Source: Alphaproteobacteria bacterium UBA1301
GTDB lineage: Bacteria > Pseudomonadota > Alphaproteobacteria > Micropepsales > Micropepsaceae
Reading direction: 5' to 3'
DNA length: 64,000 nt
Assembly (NCBI GenBank): GCA_002307725.1
Contig: DBUB01000010.1
Span: 620,001 to 684,000 of the forward strand
In this document: in pieces, positions 1 to 8,748 of the stretch
Layout of the letters: every line of letters starts with the position of its first letter
Numbering within the stretch: position 1 is the stretch's first letter
Position numbers and translations under genes: made by a program
Notes under the pieces: generated by a model
What the model saw: only the letters and a program-made list of their open reading frames with translations
Told to the model about the DNA's origin: nothing
Databases searched by the model: none

Positions 1-641
1 CCACTAGCATTCCGCATTTCTATCTCACCATCGACTGCCGCATCGATGCGCTGCTCGCCGCGCGCAAGCGCCTCAACGATGCTTCGCCGAAGGGCCCAGA
101 TGGCAAGACCGCAGCCTACAAGCTGTCGGTCAACGATTTTCTGGTCAAGGCCGCCGCACTGGCGCTGAAGAAAGTACCGGAAGTCAATGCGTCGTGGACC
201 GATAGCGCCGTGCTGCGGCACAAGCATGCCGATGTCGGAGTCGCGGTCGCGCTCGATTTTGGCCTGATCACGCCGATCGTGTTCCAGGCGGAAGACAAGG
301 GTCTGGCCGTCCTCTCCAACGAGGTGAAATCGCTCGCCGCGCGTGCCCGCGACAAGAAGCTGAAGCCGCAGGAATATGAAGGCGGCACCTTTGCCATTTC
401 CAATCTCGGCATGTTCGGCATTTCGCATTTTACCGCGGTGATCAACCCGCCGCATGCCGGCATCCTCGCGGTCGGTGCGGGCGTCGAAAAGCCCGTCGTC
501 ACCGCCGGCAAGATCGAAATCGCCACGGTGATGAGCGTCACCATGAGTTGCGATCATCGCGTCATCGACGGCGCCACCGGTTCGCGCTTCCTGGCGGTGT
601 TCAAGCAGTTCGTCGAAGATCCGGCGGCGATGCTGCTCTGA
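1..641 (+). CDS. pdhC: Dihydrolipoamide acetyltransferase (pyruvate dehydrogenase E2), C-terminal part
   Basis: The reading frame is open from base 3 to a TGA at 639-641, so the 5' part (lipoyl and E1/E3-binding domains) lies outside the window. The visible ~212 residues are the catalytic acyltransferase domain, which transfers the acetyl group from lipoyl-lysine to CoA. The active-site motif DHRVIDG lies at about 552-572, and the conserved stretch ending in SNLGMFG is present. A DUF3667 protein and then lpd (the E3 subunit) follow on the same strand, which favours the pyruvate dehydrogenase complex over the 2-oxoglutarate complex. The E1 genes presumably lie upstream. Confidence 0.93.
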   Translation, partial: TSIPHFYLTIDCRIDALLAARKRLNDASPKGPDGKTAAYKLSVNDFLVKAAALALKKVPEVNASWTDSAVLRHKHADVGVAVALDFGLITPIVFQAEDKGLAVLSNEVKSLAARARDKKLKPQEYEGGTFAISNLGMFGISHFTAVINPPHAGILAVGAGVEKPVVTAGKIEIATVMSVTMSCDHRVIDGATGSRFLAVFKQFVEDPAAMLL

Positions 642-655
642 TCCGGAGTTGGGCC

Positions 656-1804
656 GTGGAAGAACTCGAAGCCATTCTCGAAACCGGCGCCGTGGCGGCG
701 GTGGAGGTGGCAGCCTCTGCTCTGGCTGAGAAGGGTGAACCGACACCGCCTTGCCCCAATTGCGGCAAGCCGCTGATCGGGCCGTATTGCGCGGTGTGCG
801 GACAGCCGGTCAACACCCACCGGCGCAGCGTCCGTCATCTGGCCCACGAGTTCGTCAAGGACATCGTCAGTTTCGACAGCCGCATCCTGCGCACCACCCG
901 CGCGCTGCTGCTGCGCCCCGGCGAGTTGCCGGCCGCCTTCCGCGACGGGCGCACGATGCCGTACGTTCCGCCGGTGCGGCTCTATCTGTTTGTGACGCTG
1001 CTATTTTTCCTGTTCCTGTCGGTGAGCGGGCTGGCGCTGATGCAGTTCGGTCTCAGGGCGCACGTCGTCGTCTATTCGCACGACGCGGCCGGACATGTGT
1101 ACATGAGCGTCGACGGCACGAAGAGCATCGTCAAAGCACTAAAATCCGATGCCGCGGGCAAGATGTCGGCCGTCGATCCTGCTGCGGGAACCGTCGTCCC
1201 GGACGAGAAAGCGAACGGTCACACCACATCCGCCACCTTCTCCAGCAGCGTCCAGTTCTTCCAGCCGGTCGATCATACGAAGAATGCGGTGCCACCCGGG
1301 CTCGCCAATGCCTTGGCGAAGCTGCGCGACGAGGCGGCAAAAGACAATTCGAAAGACCAATGGCTCGTCAAGAGTATCGCCACGGCGCTGTCGCGCCTTG
1401 AAACTGATCCGGCCGCGCTGAATGGGCCGATGACCGCTTGGATTCCACGCATTCTGTTCGTGCTGTTGCCGTTGTTCGCGTTGTTGCTGGCGTTGTTCTA
1501 CCGCAAACAGCGCAAGGATTTCCTGTTCGTCGACCATCTGATCTTTTCGCTCACCATGCACAGTTTTGCCTTCGTCCTCTTGATCGTGGCGGCGGTATTG
1601 GCGCAGGTGATTTCGGGCGGCTGGGTGGCGCTGATCGCTTGGGGCGTGTTGTCGCTCTATTTCTTCCTCTCGCTCAAGGTGTTCTATGCCCAAGGCTGGG
1701 CCAAGACCGCCTTCAAATTCGCCGGCATATCGTTCGTGTATGCCACGTTTTTCCTCGCCCCCGCGCTGGTCTTCGCACTCGCGGCCAGCGTCGTGGAAGG
1801 CTGA
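656..1804 (+). CDS. DUF3667-type zinc-ribbon membrane protein
   Basis: 382 aa from a GTG start preceded by GGAG seven bases upstream; the frame is open further 5' but there it only overlaps pdhC. An N-terminal zinc ribbon has four cysteines (C33, C36, C45, C48). A conserved block around residues 55-105 leads into a first membrane helix, then a ~130-residue loop, probably extracytoplasmic. Four more helices occupy the last ~120 residues. The arrangement matches the DUF3667 family, whose function is unknown. It lies 14 bp after pdhC and 16 bp before lpd, so it is probably cotranscribed with the pyruvate dehydrogenase genes; whether it acts with them is unknown. Confidence 0.8.
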   Translation: MEELEAILETGAVAAVEVAASALAEKGEPTPPCPNCGKPLIGPYCAVCGQPVNTHRRSVRHLAHEFVKDIVSFDSRILRTTRALLLRPGELPAAFRDGRTMPYVPPVRLYLFVTLLFFLFLSVSGLALMQFGLRAHVVVYSHDAAGHVYMSVDGTKSIVKALKSDAAGKMSAVDPAAGTVVPDEKANGHTTSATFSSSVQFFQPVDHTKNAVPPGLANALAKLRDEAAKDNSKDQWLVKSIATALSRLETDPAALNGPMTAWIPRILFVLLPLFALLLALFYRKQRKDFLFVDHLIFSLTMHSFAFVLLIVAAVLAQVISGGWVALIAWGVLSLYFFLSLKVFYAQGWAKTAFKFAGISFVYATFFLAPALVFALAASVVEG

Positions 1805-1820
1805 TTATCGGAGATGACCT

Positions 1821-3218
1821 ATGGCCGAAATCTATGACGTCGTCGTGGTGGGTGGGGGCCCGGGTGGATATGTTTGTGCGATCCGTTCGGCGCAATTGGG
1901 TCTGAAGACCGCCGTCGTGGAACGCGACCGTCTCGGCGGCATCTGTCTAAACTGGGGCTGCATTCCGACCAAGGCGCTGCTGCGCTCGGCCGAAGTGTTC
2001 CACCTGATGCAGCGCGCCGCCGAGTTCGGGCTGTCGGCCGAGAACGTCGGTTTTGATCTCGATAAGGTCGTCAAGCGCTCGCGCGGTGTCGCCGAGAAGC
2101 TCTCCAACGGCGTCGGCTTCCTGATGAAGAAGCACAAGATCGCCGTGATTGCGGGCGAGGCCAAGCTGGCGGGACCGGGCAAGCTGGCGGTTGTCAAAGA
2201 CGGCAAGACTCAAGAGGTGCAGGCAAAAAACATCGTGCTCGCCACCGGGGCGCGGCCGCGCGTGTTGCCGGGGCTGGAGCCCGACGGCAAGCTGATCTGG
2301 ACGTCGAAAGAAGCGCTGGTTCCCAACATGATGCCGAAGTCGCTGCTGGTGGTCGGCTCCGGTGCCATCGGCATTGAGTTTGCCAGCTTCTTCCGCACCC
2401 TTGGCGCTGAGGTGACGGTGGTGGAAGTGCTCGATCGCGTGCTGCCGGTGGAAGACGAAGAAATCTCCGCCTTCGCGCACAAGGCGTTCGTCAAGCAAGG
2501 CATGAAGATCAAGGTCGCCACCACGGTCGATAAGCTGGTGAAGAACGAGAATTCCGTCACCGCAACGCTGAAGACCAAGGATGGCAAGACCGAAACCATC
2601 ACCGCTGATCGCGTCATTCTCGCCGTCGGCATCGTCGGCAATGTCGAAAATCTCGGGCTGGAACAGGCGGGCATCAAGGTCGACCGCACCCATGTCGTGA
2701 TCGACAAATGGGGCCAGAGCGGCGTGTCTGGCGTATGGGCCATTGGTGATCTCGCCGGCCCACCGTGGCTGGCGCACAAGGCGATGCACGAAGGCGTTAT
2801 TGTGGCCGAGAAGATCGCCGGCGTGAAAGGCGTGCATCCGCTCGATCCGTCGAGGGTTCCCGGCTGCACCTATTGCAATCCGCAGGTCGCATCGGTCGGG
2901 CTTACGGAAGTCAAAGCCAAAGCCACCGGCCGCAAAATCAAGGTTGGCCACTTCCCGTTTGTCGGCAACGGCAAGGCAATTGCGCTCGGCGAGCCGGAAG
3001 GCTTGGTCAAGACGGTGTTCGATGCCGAGACTGGTGAATTGTTGGGGGCGCATATGATTGGTGCCGAAGTGACTGAACTGATCCAGGGTTACGGCATCGC
3101 CAAAACCCTGGAAGCCACCGAAGCCGATCTTGCCACGGTTGTTTTCCCGCATCCGACCCTGTCGGAAATGATGCACGAAGCCGTGCTCGACGCGGACAAG
3201 AAGGCGCTGCATATTTAG
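1821..3218 (+). CDS. lpd: Dihydrolipoamide dehydrogenase (E3)
   Basis: 465 aa FAD-dependent disulfide oxidoreductase that reoxidises dihydrolipoyl groups of 2-oxoacid dehydrogenase complexes with NAD+. Visible are the N-terminal dinucleotide fold (VVVGGGPGGYV), the redox disulfide in CLNWGCIPTK, the NAD-binding GSGAIGIEFASF segment, and the C-terminal HPTLSE motif that supplies the active-site histidine. Full length for the family. GGAG precedes the ATG. Its position after pdhC and the DUF3667 gene makes it the complex-specific E3. The convergent sco gene follows; a 10-bp inverted repeat (3217-3226 with 3269-3278) lies across the gene junction and may act as a weak terminator. Confidence 0.97.
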   Translation: MAEIYDVVVVGGGPGGYVCAIRSAQLGLKTAVVERDRLGGICLNWGCIPTKALLRSAEVFHLMQRAAEFGLSAENVGFDLDKVVKRSRGVAEKLSNGVGFLMKKHKIAVIAGEAKLAGPGKLAVVKDGKTQEVQAKNIVLATGARPRVLPGLEPDGKLIWTSKEALVPNMMPKSLLVVGSGAIGIEFASFFRTLGAEVTVVEVLDRVLPVEDEEISAFAHKAFVKQGMKIKVATTVDKLVKNENSVTATLKTKDGKTETITADRVILAVGIVGNVENLGLEQAGIKVDRTHVVIDKWGQSGVSGVWAIGDLAGPPWLAHKAMHEGVIVAEKIAGVKGVHPLDPSRVPGCTYCNPQVASVGLTEVKAKATGRKIKVGHFPFVGNGKAIALGEPEGLVKTVFDAETGELLGAHMIGAEVTELIQGYGIAKTLEATEADLATVVFPHPTLSEMMHEAVLDADKKALHI

Positions 3219-3262
3219 CGAATGGCGTGTGTGGAATTGATGGGATCGCGGAGTCTGCGACC

Positions 3263-3856
3263 CTATTTGCCATTCGCTATTCGCCCAACATCATCCGCCA
3301 ACCCCGCCGTATCGTTGGTGTCGGTGGCGACCAGCCGCACCCGGCCGCGGTCGTCGAATACGAACACCGAACTGGTATGTGTCACTTCGTAAGTCGGCGT
3401 CTTGATGACCGAATAGGCGACGCGATAGCGCCGCGCCAAATCGGCGATCTGGCCCGCGGAGCCGCGCAGGCCGTCGACTTGCGGCCCAAACGCCTGCGCA
3501 TAGGGCCTCAACACATCCAGCGTATCGCGATCGGGATCAACGGTGACGAACAAAGCGCGGACCTTCTCGGCGTCGCGGCCAAGCCGTTTCAGCACATCCG
3601 ATAGATTGGCCAGCGTCGCCGGGCAGACGTCGGGGCAATGGGTGTAGCCGAAATAGACGAGCACCACGCGGCCGCGATAATCCTCCTGGCTCACCGCCAG
3701 CCCGTCACTGGCCCGCATCATGCGGAAGCTCAGGTCGGGCATCGCGCCGGTGATGTTGGTTGCGTGCCACGGCTTCGTCGGCCCGCAACCCGTGAGGAAG
3801 ACGAGGGCGGCCCCGAACAATGCCGCGGCGCCAAGCAGAGCGGCCGCCCCTCTCAT
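3263..3856 (-). CDS. SCO1/SenC-type copper chaperone lipoprotein
   Basis: 197 aa. The N-terminus has a hydrophobic segment ending in LTGC, a lipobox, so the protein is probably a membrane-anchored periplasmic lipoprotein. The thioredoxin-like domain carries the copper-binding CPDVC motif (CxxxC) and the conserved downstream histidine in YEVTHTSS. SCO proteins deliver copper to the CuA site of cytochrome c oxidase or act in thiol redox control. I chose the ATG just before the signal sequence; the frame is open upstream only inside msrA. The gene starts 10 bp after msrA stops, so the two form an operon. Confidence 0.9.
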   Translation of the reverse strand: MRGAAALLGAAALFGAALVFLTGCGPTKPWHATNITGAMPDLSFRMMRASDGLAVSQEDYRGRVVLVYFGYTHCPDVCPATLANLSDVLKRLGRDAEKVRALFVTVDPDRDTLDVLRPYAQAFGPQVDGLRGSAGQIADLARRYRVAYSVIKTPTYEVTHTSSVFVFDDRGRVRLVATDTNDTAGLADDVGRIANGK

Positions 3857-3866
3857 GCGCACAACG

Positions 3867-4349
3867 CTACTCCCAATTCGGTACGTGACAGTTCGGCAGG
3901 CCGTTCTTCTCGAAATAGCGCTGGTGATAGTCCTCAGCGCGCCAGAAGTTCGGCGCTGGTTCGATGGTGGTGACGATCGGCTTGGTGAATTTTCCCGATT
4001 TGTCATAGGCCGCCTTTTTCGCGCGCGCGATGGCTTCTTGGGCCTCGGAATGGGTAAAGATGACCGAGCGATATTGGGTACCTTCGTCGGGGCCTTGGCG
4101 GTTCAGCGTCGTCGGATTGTGGTTCTGGAAGAAGACATCCACAAGTTTTTCATAAGATACTTTGGCCGGGTCGAAGGTCACTTCCACCACTTCGGCGTGT
4201 CCGGTCTGGTCGCTGCAGACGTTCTGATAGGTCGGATGGTTCATGCAGCCGCCGGCATAGCCGCAAACCGCGTCGGCAACGCCCGGCACCTGGCGAAAGA
4301 ACGCTTCAACGCCCCAAAAACACCCCGCACCGAAAGTGGCCTTTTCCAT
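3867..4349 (-). CDS. msrA: Peptide methionine-(S)-S-oxide reductase MsrA
   Basis: 160 aa enzyme that reduces methionine S-sulfoxide in proteins. The hallmark GCFWG motif with catalytic Cys10 is at the N-terminus, followed by GYAGG and the GHAEVVEV block; all are diagnostic of MsrA. Length is typical of the single-domain form (no fused MsrB). First gene of a two-gene operon with the SCO protein, a pairing consistent with envelope redox or metal stress. Confidence 0.96.
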   Translation of the reverse strand: MEKATFGAGCFWGVEAFFRQVPGVADAVCGYAGGCMNHPTYQNVCSDQTGHAEVVEVTFDPAKVSYEKLVDVFFQNHNPTTLNRQGPDEGTQYRSVIFTHSEAQEAIARAKKAAYDKSGKFTKPIVTTIEPAPNFWRAEDYHQRYFEKNGLPNCHVPNWE

Positions 4350-4470
4350 GGAATGCCTCCAATTTTCCTGAGAGAATAGCGCACGAAAAGCCGCCCCGGC
4401 GAGGCATTATTTTGACCCCGCGCCGTGGGGAAACTAGGCTTGCCTCCAGCGATTCCAGGACGGTTCCACT

Positions 4471-5421
4471 ATGCCTATCCCCAGCATCTTGCGCGAAACC
4501 CATTTCGACAATCTCGGCACGCTCAAAACGGGAAAGGTGCGCGACATCTATTTCCAGCCCGATAAGCTGATCCTGGTGGCGACCGACCGGCATTCCTCGT
4601 TTGACCGCATCATTGCCCATATTCCCAACAAGGGCGCTGTCCTCAACCTGTCGAGCGCCTATTGGTTCCGCCAGACCGCGGACATCGTTCCCAATCATGT
4701 CATCGCGGTGCCCGATCCGAATGTGACGGTCGCTAAGCGTGTCAAGCCCTTAGCAGTGGAGGCGGTGGTGCGCGGCTATCTCACCGGCACGACGTCGACC
4801 TCGATCTGGACCCGCTACAGCGCCGGCGAGCGTCAGTTCGGTGGCTTGCTCTTGCCGGGCCGTCTGGCGAAGAACGCGCGCCTGCCGCGTCCGATCTTCG
4901 ATCCCACTACCAAGGAAGACACCCACGACCGCACCCTGAGCCAGGAAGATCTGGTGAAGGAAGGCTTCGTCAGCCAAGAATTGTTGGATCAGGTGCGCGA
5001 CACGGCACTCAAGCTGTTCGCCCGCGGCCAGAACGTAGCGGCCCAGCACGGTCTCATTCTGGTTGATACCAAATATGAGTTTGGCCTCGATGACAACGGC
5101 ACCCTGATGCTGATCGACGAAATCCACACGCCGGATTCGTCGCGCTATTGGAAGCTCGAGTCCTACGAGGAACGCATCGCCAAAGGCCAAGAGCCCGAAT
5201 ACTTCGACAAGGAATTCCTGCGCATCTGGTTCCGCGATCACTGCGATCCCTACAAGGATGCCGTGCTGCCCGAAGCCCCCGCGGACATGGTGACGGAACT
5301 GTCGCGCCGCTACATCGAGATCTATCAGCAACTCACCGGTGAGACCTTCAACGTCGATGCGTCCCTGCCGATCGTCGAGCGTATCGCCAATAATCTGAAG
5401 GATTATGCGCTCGGCGCATGA
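4471..5421 (+). CDS. purC: Phosphoribosylaminoimidazole-succinocarboxamide synthase
   Basis: 316 aa. It catalyses the ATP-dependent joining of CAIR and aspartate to give SAICAR in purine synthesis. Recognised by the N-terminal KGKVRDIY-like segment (TGKVRDIYF), the VATDRHSSFDR block and EAVVRGYLTGT. At 316 residues it is the long form also seen in eukaryotic ADE1 rather than the ~240-aa form. Other pur genes are not adjacent. It is transcribed divergently from msrA-sco with a 121-bp gap. Confidence 0.96.
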   Translation: MPIPSILRETHFDNLGTLKTGKVRDIYFQPDKLILVATDRHSSFDRIIAHIPNKGAVLNLSSAYWFRQTADIVPNHVIAVPDPNVTVAKRVKPLAVEAVVRGYLTGTTSTSIWTRYSAGERQFGGLLLPGRLAKNARLPRPIFDPTTKEDTHDRTLSQEDLVKEGFVSQELLDQVRDTALKLFARGQNVAAQHGLILVDTKYEFGLDDNGTLMLIDEIHTPDSSRYWKLESYEERIAKGQEPEYFDKEFLRIWFRDHCDPYKDAVLPEAPADMVTELSRRYIEIYQQLTGETFNVDASLPIVERIANNLKDYALGA

Positions 5422-5509
5422 TCTGACGAAGACGCTGTGCCGATGCGACGCAGCCGCTACAATTGTCGTCAATTGACGGGTGCCCCCGAATCCACGACCG
5501 TAGCTGGCG

Positions 5510-6004
5510 ATGCTGGATGCGGTTCTGGAGAGATGTGCAGCGCCTGTGCTGGATCGCTTTGCGGCGCCCGTTGGCGGCCGTGCGGCGATCCTGGAATTGG
5601 GCGCATTCTGCATCAGCCTTGCGGCCGTCCCGCTGATCGCCAGGCATTTCGTCTGGATCGGTCTTGCACTGTTCGTCGCGGCGCGAATTCTCGCTGGTGT
5701 TGCGGGGCGTGCGCGGGCAAGTGACCTGACGGAAATCTACGAAGCGGTAGCGTTCGCCGCCTTGCCGTTGGCTTTTGTGCTGGAGGCGCCAGTCAGGGCG
5801 TTGCCGGCGGTATTCCTGATGTTCGGGCTTGCCGCCAACACGGCGGTCTCGCTCAAATTCGGTCGAGGCCTGATTGGCTCGGCGGAGCTTCTGATCCTGT
5901 TTGTTCTTGCGGCCTTGTTACCGGCCTGGTTCGGTTTGATCGCCTATGTGGGCGGCGTGTTGTGTTTTGTCGCGGCGGGCGTATCGGCGTCCAGGAGAGT
6001 GTAA
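5510..6004 (+). CDS. Small polytopic membrane protein, degenerate CDP-alcohol phosphatidyltransferase-like
   Basis: 164 aa with about five hydrophobic helices. The layout resembles CDP-alcohol phosphatidyltransferases, and the end (about residues 128-160) resembles the C-terminal helices of that family. However, the catalytic signature DG..AR..G...D...D is not intact: the corresponding place reads AGVAGR followed by DLTEIYEA. If the relationship is right, this is a non-catalytic relative. The family assignment is my inference from topology and a weak motif match. The start has only a poor ribosome-binding site. The gene follows purC by 88 bp. Confidence 0.5.
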   Translation: MLDAVLERCAAPVLDRFAAPVGGRAAILELGAFCISLAAVPLIARHFVWIGLALFVAARILAGVAGRARASDLTEIYEAVAFAALPLAFVLEAPVRALPAVFLMFGLAANTAVSLKFGRGLIGSAELLILFVLAALLPAWFGLIAYVGGVLCFVAAGVSASRRV

Positions 6005-6026
6005 ACGAAGGTCTTGGAGCTGGCCG

Positions 6027-6239
6027 ATGCCGCATGTGGCCAGCGGCCGGTTCGGGCACGGCATTCTGTTTGCACTGGCGGTAGCTGAAGTACTGTCGCG
6101 TCTCATTTTGGAGCGGACGGCGGCCCCGCCGGCGTTCGACCTGCGACGGATTGCAATCGTACGGCCGGCTGCGCCGCTTGCGGAGACCCCGCACGGCGAC
6201 GTCTCCGATGAGGCTGATGTATGGTGCATGGGATCCTGA
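6027..6239 (+). CDS. Possible small membrane protein, unknown
   Basis: 70-codon frame starting at ATG with GGAG seven bases upstream, filling the gap between two membrane-protein genes and overlapping the next gene by 19 bp. It has one hydrophobic stretch (about residues 11-27) and an acidic tail. I recognise no family. Position and ribosome-binding site support translation; composition is uninformative, so it could be spurious. Confidence 0.33.
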   Translation: MPHVASGRFGHGILFALAVAEVLSRLILERTAAPPAFDLRRIAIVRPAAPLAETPHGDVSDEADVWCMGS

Positions 6240-7210
6240 TTGCTGGCCTTTTGCTGGTTCTGATCAGCAGTGAGCTGACCATGCGAGGCGCGGTCGGCGT
6301 GGCGCGCCAGTTTGACGTGCCGCCGCTGTTCATGGGCATTCTGGTGGTAGCCGTCCTGACTGTGATGCCAGAGCTGTTCGTCACCGTCCGTGCCGCCACC
6401 ATGGGCCGTCCCGAATTGGCGCTCGGCGGGTTGATTGGCAGCAACATCCTCAATCTGTTGTTCGTAATGGGCCTCGGCGCTCTGATCCATCCGATGGTGT
6501 CGCCGCCCAAGGTGGTTTTCCGGGATGGTGGCGCGTTGTTGCTGGCGTGCCTCGGCCTGATCGGTTGTGCGTTGGCGGGCGAGGTTAGCCGCGTGGCCGG
6601 TGCCGTGATGGTCGCCGCCTTTATCGCGTATGTCGCCGTCATCTTCATCACCGACTGGCGGCGGTCGCAGGAGCATTCGGTGCCGCTGGCGCGGGCCGTG
6701 TTCCGCTCCGAGGGCGAGATCCCGTCGACGATCGGTTCGCTCTTTTTGATGATACTCGGTTTCATCCTGCTCGCTCTCGGCGCCCACTTAAGTGTGCTCG
6801 GCGCCATCCATCTCGCGACCGAACTGGGCTGGAGCGAGACCACTATCGGTCTCATCGTCATCGCGGCCGGATTGTCATCGCCCAAGCTTTTCCTGACCTT
6901 ATGGGCGGCAGTGCGCGGTCACACGACCATCGCCGTTGGTCAGTTGCTGGGCGCCGTCGCCTTCAGCCTGACTCTGGTGCTCGGCCTTACGGCGTTGATC
7001 TGGCCGATGCCGTTTCCGCCCGCGTTGGCCGCCCGTGACGTTTATATCCTGGCGGGTATCGGGCTCATCCTGATGCCGCTTCTGGCCATGCGCTGGCGGC
7101 TGTCGCGGCCACGCGGAATTTTGTTGATCCTCGCCTATGGGTGCTATCTTGCGTTCCTGCTGTGGCAGCAGGGATTGCCGCTGCCATGGAGCTTTTCGAG
7201 CGTTTCTTGA
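6221..7210 (+). CDS. CaCA-type cation/calcium exchanger-like membrane protein, altered ion site
   Basis: 329 aa, about ten membrane helices in two homologous halves, the layout of the Ca2+/cation antiporter (CaCA) family. The first alpha-repeat keeps PEL followed by GLIGSNILN. In the second repeat the usual acidic GTSxPE motif reads GLSSPK and the GSNxxN motif reads GAVAFS, so the ion-coordinating glutamate and asparagine of that half are missing. Either the protein transports with a different coordination or it no longer exchanges Ca2+. The ATG lies within the end of the preceding small ORF. The short repeat at 7206-7243 begins at its last codons. Confidence 0.72.
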   Translation: MVHGILIAGLLLVLISSELTMRGAVGVARQFDVPPLFMGILVVAVLTVMPELFVTVRAATMGRPELALGGLIGSNILNLLFVMGLGALIHPMVSPPKVVFRDGGALLLACLGLIGCALAGEVSRVAGAVMVAAFIAYVAVIFITDWRRSQEHSVPLARAVFRSEGEIPSTIGSLFLMILGFILLALGAHLSVLGAIHLATELGWSETTIGLIVIAAGLSSPKLFLTLWAAVRGHTTIAVGQLLGAVAFSLTLVLGLTALIWPMPFPPALAARDVYILAGIGLILMPLLAMRWRLSRPRGILLILAYGCYLAFLLWQQGLPLPWSFSSVS

Positions 7211-7243
7211 AAGTCGGTTTCCGGTTTTCCGATGAGAAGCGCG
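7206..7243. repeat. Copy of dispersed palindromic repeat (short form)
   Basis: The segment around 7211-7234 carries the core 'tccggttttccg' shared with copies at 12732, 56566 and 62002, with inverted flanks ending in gaagcgcg. It spans the last codons of the CaCA-like gene and the start of the spacer before the HIT gene. Such palindromes are common between genes in alphaproteobacteria. Confidence 0.5.
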
Positions 7244-7262
7244 GCACTATAAGGCGAGACAA

Positions 7263-7667
7263 ATGTCGGACTTCTTTTTGGACAAGCGCTTGGTCGCGGT
7301 GACGGTGCACGTGCTGGATTTGCCGTTGTCGCGCGTCTTGGTGATGGACGATGCGCGCTATCCCTGGCTGGTGCTGGTGCCGCGCCGCCCGCATATTGTC
7401 GAGATCTTCGATCTCGATCCCGCTGATCGCGTAATGCTGATCGAAGAACTGGCGATGGCCGGTTTGCAGCTTAAGGCGCTGACCAAGTGCCACAAGGTCA
7501 ATATCGCCAATCTCGGCAACGGTGTGCCGCAACTTCATATCCATGTGATCGCGCGCAATCTTGGTGACGCGGCGTGGCCGGGACCGGTGTGGGGCAAGGG
7601 CGAAGCCGTGCCTTACGAGCCGAAAGCGCTGGAGGATTTCGTTCAGAACGTGATCAACATGTTCTGA
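7263..7667 (+). CDS. HIT-domain nucleotide hydrolase/transferase
   Basis: 134 aa HIT superfamily protein. The triad motif HxHxHxx appears as QLHIHVIA (residues 90-97). The first histidine is glutamine, while the catalytic middle histidine (H94 by alignment) and its partner H92 remain, as in many bacterial HIT/diadenosine-polyphosphate hydrolase relatives. The substrate is probably a dinucleoside polyphosphate or nucleoside phosphoramidate; it cannot be told from sequence. Confidence 0.85.
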   Translation: MSDFFLDKRLVAVTVHVLDLPLSRVLVMDDARYPWLVLVPRRPHIVEIFDLDPADRVMLIEELAMAGLQLKALTKCHKVNIANLGNGVPQLHIHVIARNLGDAAWPGPVWGKGEAVPYEPKALEDFVQNVINMF

Positions 7668-7875
7668 GAAACATGGCGAAATCTCACATTTGAAGCGCCG
7701 CAGCTCGAATTTTTTCGCAGCGATTGCTGAGATCGTTCAACACGTTCGCGGCCGTCGGCGTGGTTGCAGGCGGCAAAATATGCCTCTCGACACTCGCAAT
7801 AAGCGAATGTGTTTAACGAATTTTAACCACTTTGGCCTGTATCGTTCCGTCGAGAACTCTGTCGGGAGAACCCGA

Positions 7876-8718
7876 ATGCTGGCAGAAGCCGCCAGAGTCG
7901 CCGCCTCTACTGTCGTGACCGCTTTGCAGAAGGCGAGTGCGGCCACGGGTGTCGACTTCAACTACCTGCTTGGCACTGCGATCCGGGAGTCGGGTCTCAA
8001 GCCGAGCGCTAAGTCGGGTGCCTCGTCGGCGACGGGTTTGTTCCAGTTTGTCGAGCAGACATGGCTCGGCCTGGTTAAGGATCACGGCTCCAAATACGGG
8101 CTCGGCTCCTTTGCCAACGCCATTACCAAGTCGGATGACGGCCGCTATCGCGTCGGCAACACCGACGACCGCAGCGCCATTCTGCGCCTCAGGAACGATC
8201 CGCAGATCAGCGCGATGATGGCAGGCGAGTACACCAAAATGACGCAGTCCCAGATGGAGGACAAACTCGGCCGCAAGGTTTCCTCCGGCGAGCTTTATGC
8301 CGCGCATCTACTCGGCTCCAGCTCGGCCTGCAAGCTGATCCGCTCCAACCAGGGCGCGCCCGCGAGCGCCGCGTGCGAACTTTTCCCCACGGCGGCCAGC
8401 GCCAATCCGAACATCTTCTATCACGCCGATGGCAGCCCCAAGACGGTGCGCGAGGTCTACAACTGGACCACTGCTGGCACGAGTTCGCGGCTGACGCCGA
8501 CAGTGTCGACCACGGCCAAGTCCGAAGTTCCCTCGCTGTCCATGGGCATGCTCGACACCTCCACTACCACCGCGATGATGGCGGCGCTTTTGCGGCCGCA
8601 GCACAAGGGTTTTTTCACCTCCGACGACAGTTCGAGCGGCAATGCGCCACCCTTCGCCATGACACCGGCGATCCTCGACGTGCTGCAGGCGGTTGCGAAA
8701 ACCCACGGCAAAAAGTAA
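7876..8718 (+). CDS. SLT-domain lytic transglycosylase
   Basis: 280 aa. I chose the ATG at 7876 because GGGAG stands seven bases upstream; the frame is open to 7690 but without a good start. Residues ~15-110 form a transglycosylase SLT domain with the catalytic glutamate in the IRESG segment (E38) and the downstream SATGLFQF block. The C-terminal ~100 residues are serine/threonine-rich and unrecognised. There is no clear signal peptide, so export may use a flagellar or other route, as for some alphaproteobacterial SLT proteins (inference). The protein cleaves peptidoglycan glycan strands. Confidence 0.82.
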   Translation: MLAEAARVAASTVVTALQKASAATGVDFNYLLGTAIRESGLKPSAKSGASSATGLFQFVEQTWLGLVKDHGSKYGLGSFANAITKSDDGRYRVGNTDDRSAILRLRNDPQISAMMAGEYTKMTQSQMEDKLGRKVSSGELYAAHLLGSSSACKLIRSNQGAPASAACELFPTAASANPNIFYHADGSPKTVREVYNWTTAGTSSRLTPTVSTTAKSEVPSLSMGMLDTSTTTAMMAALLRPQHKGFFTSDDSSSGNAPPFAMTPAILDVLQAVAKTHGKK

Positions 8719-8748
8719 AGCCTGTTTTCTTCCTCTGGGGCAGGGCTG

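Noticed and set aside
1947..3212. 421-codon open frame on the minus strand opposite lpd
   Set aside because: Shadow of the lpd reading frame in GC-rich DNA; His/Arg/Gln-rich and without family motifs. Similar long antisense frames opposite purC, hemA, glyA and ribBA were dismissed for the same reason.
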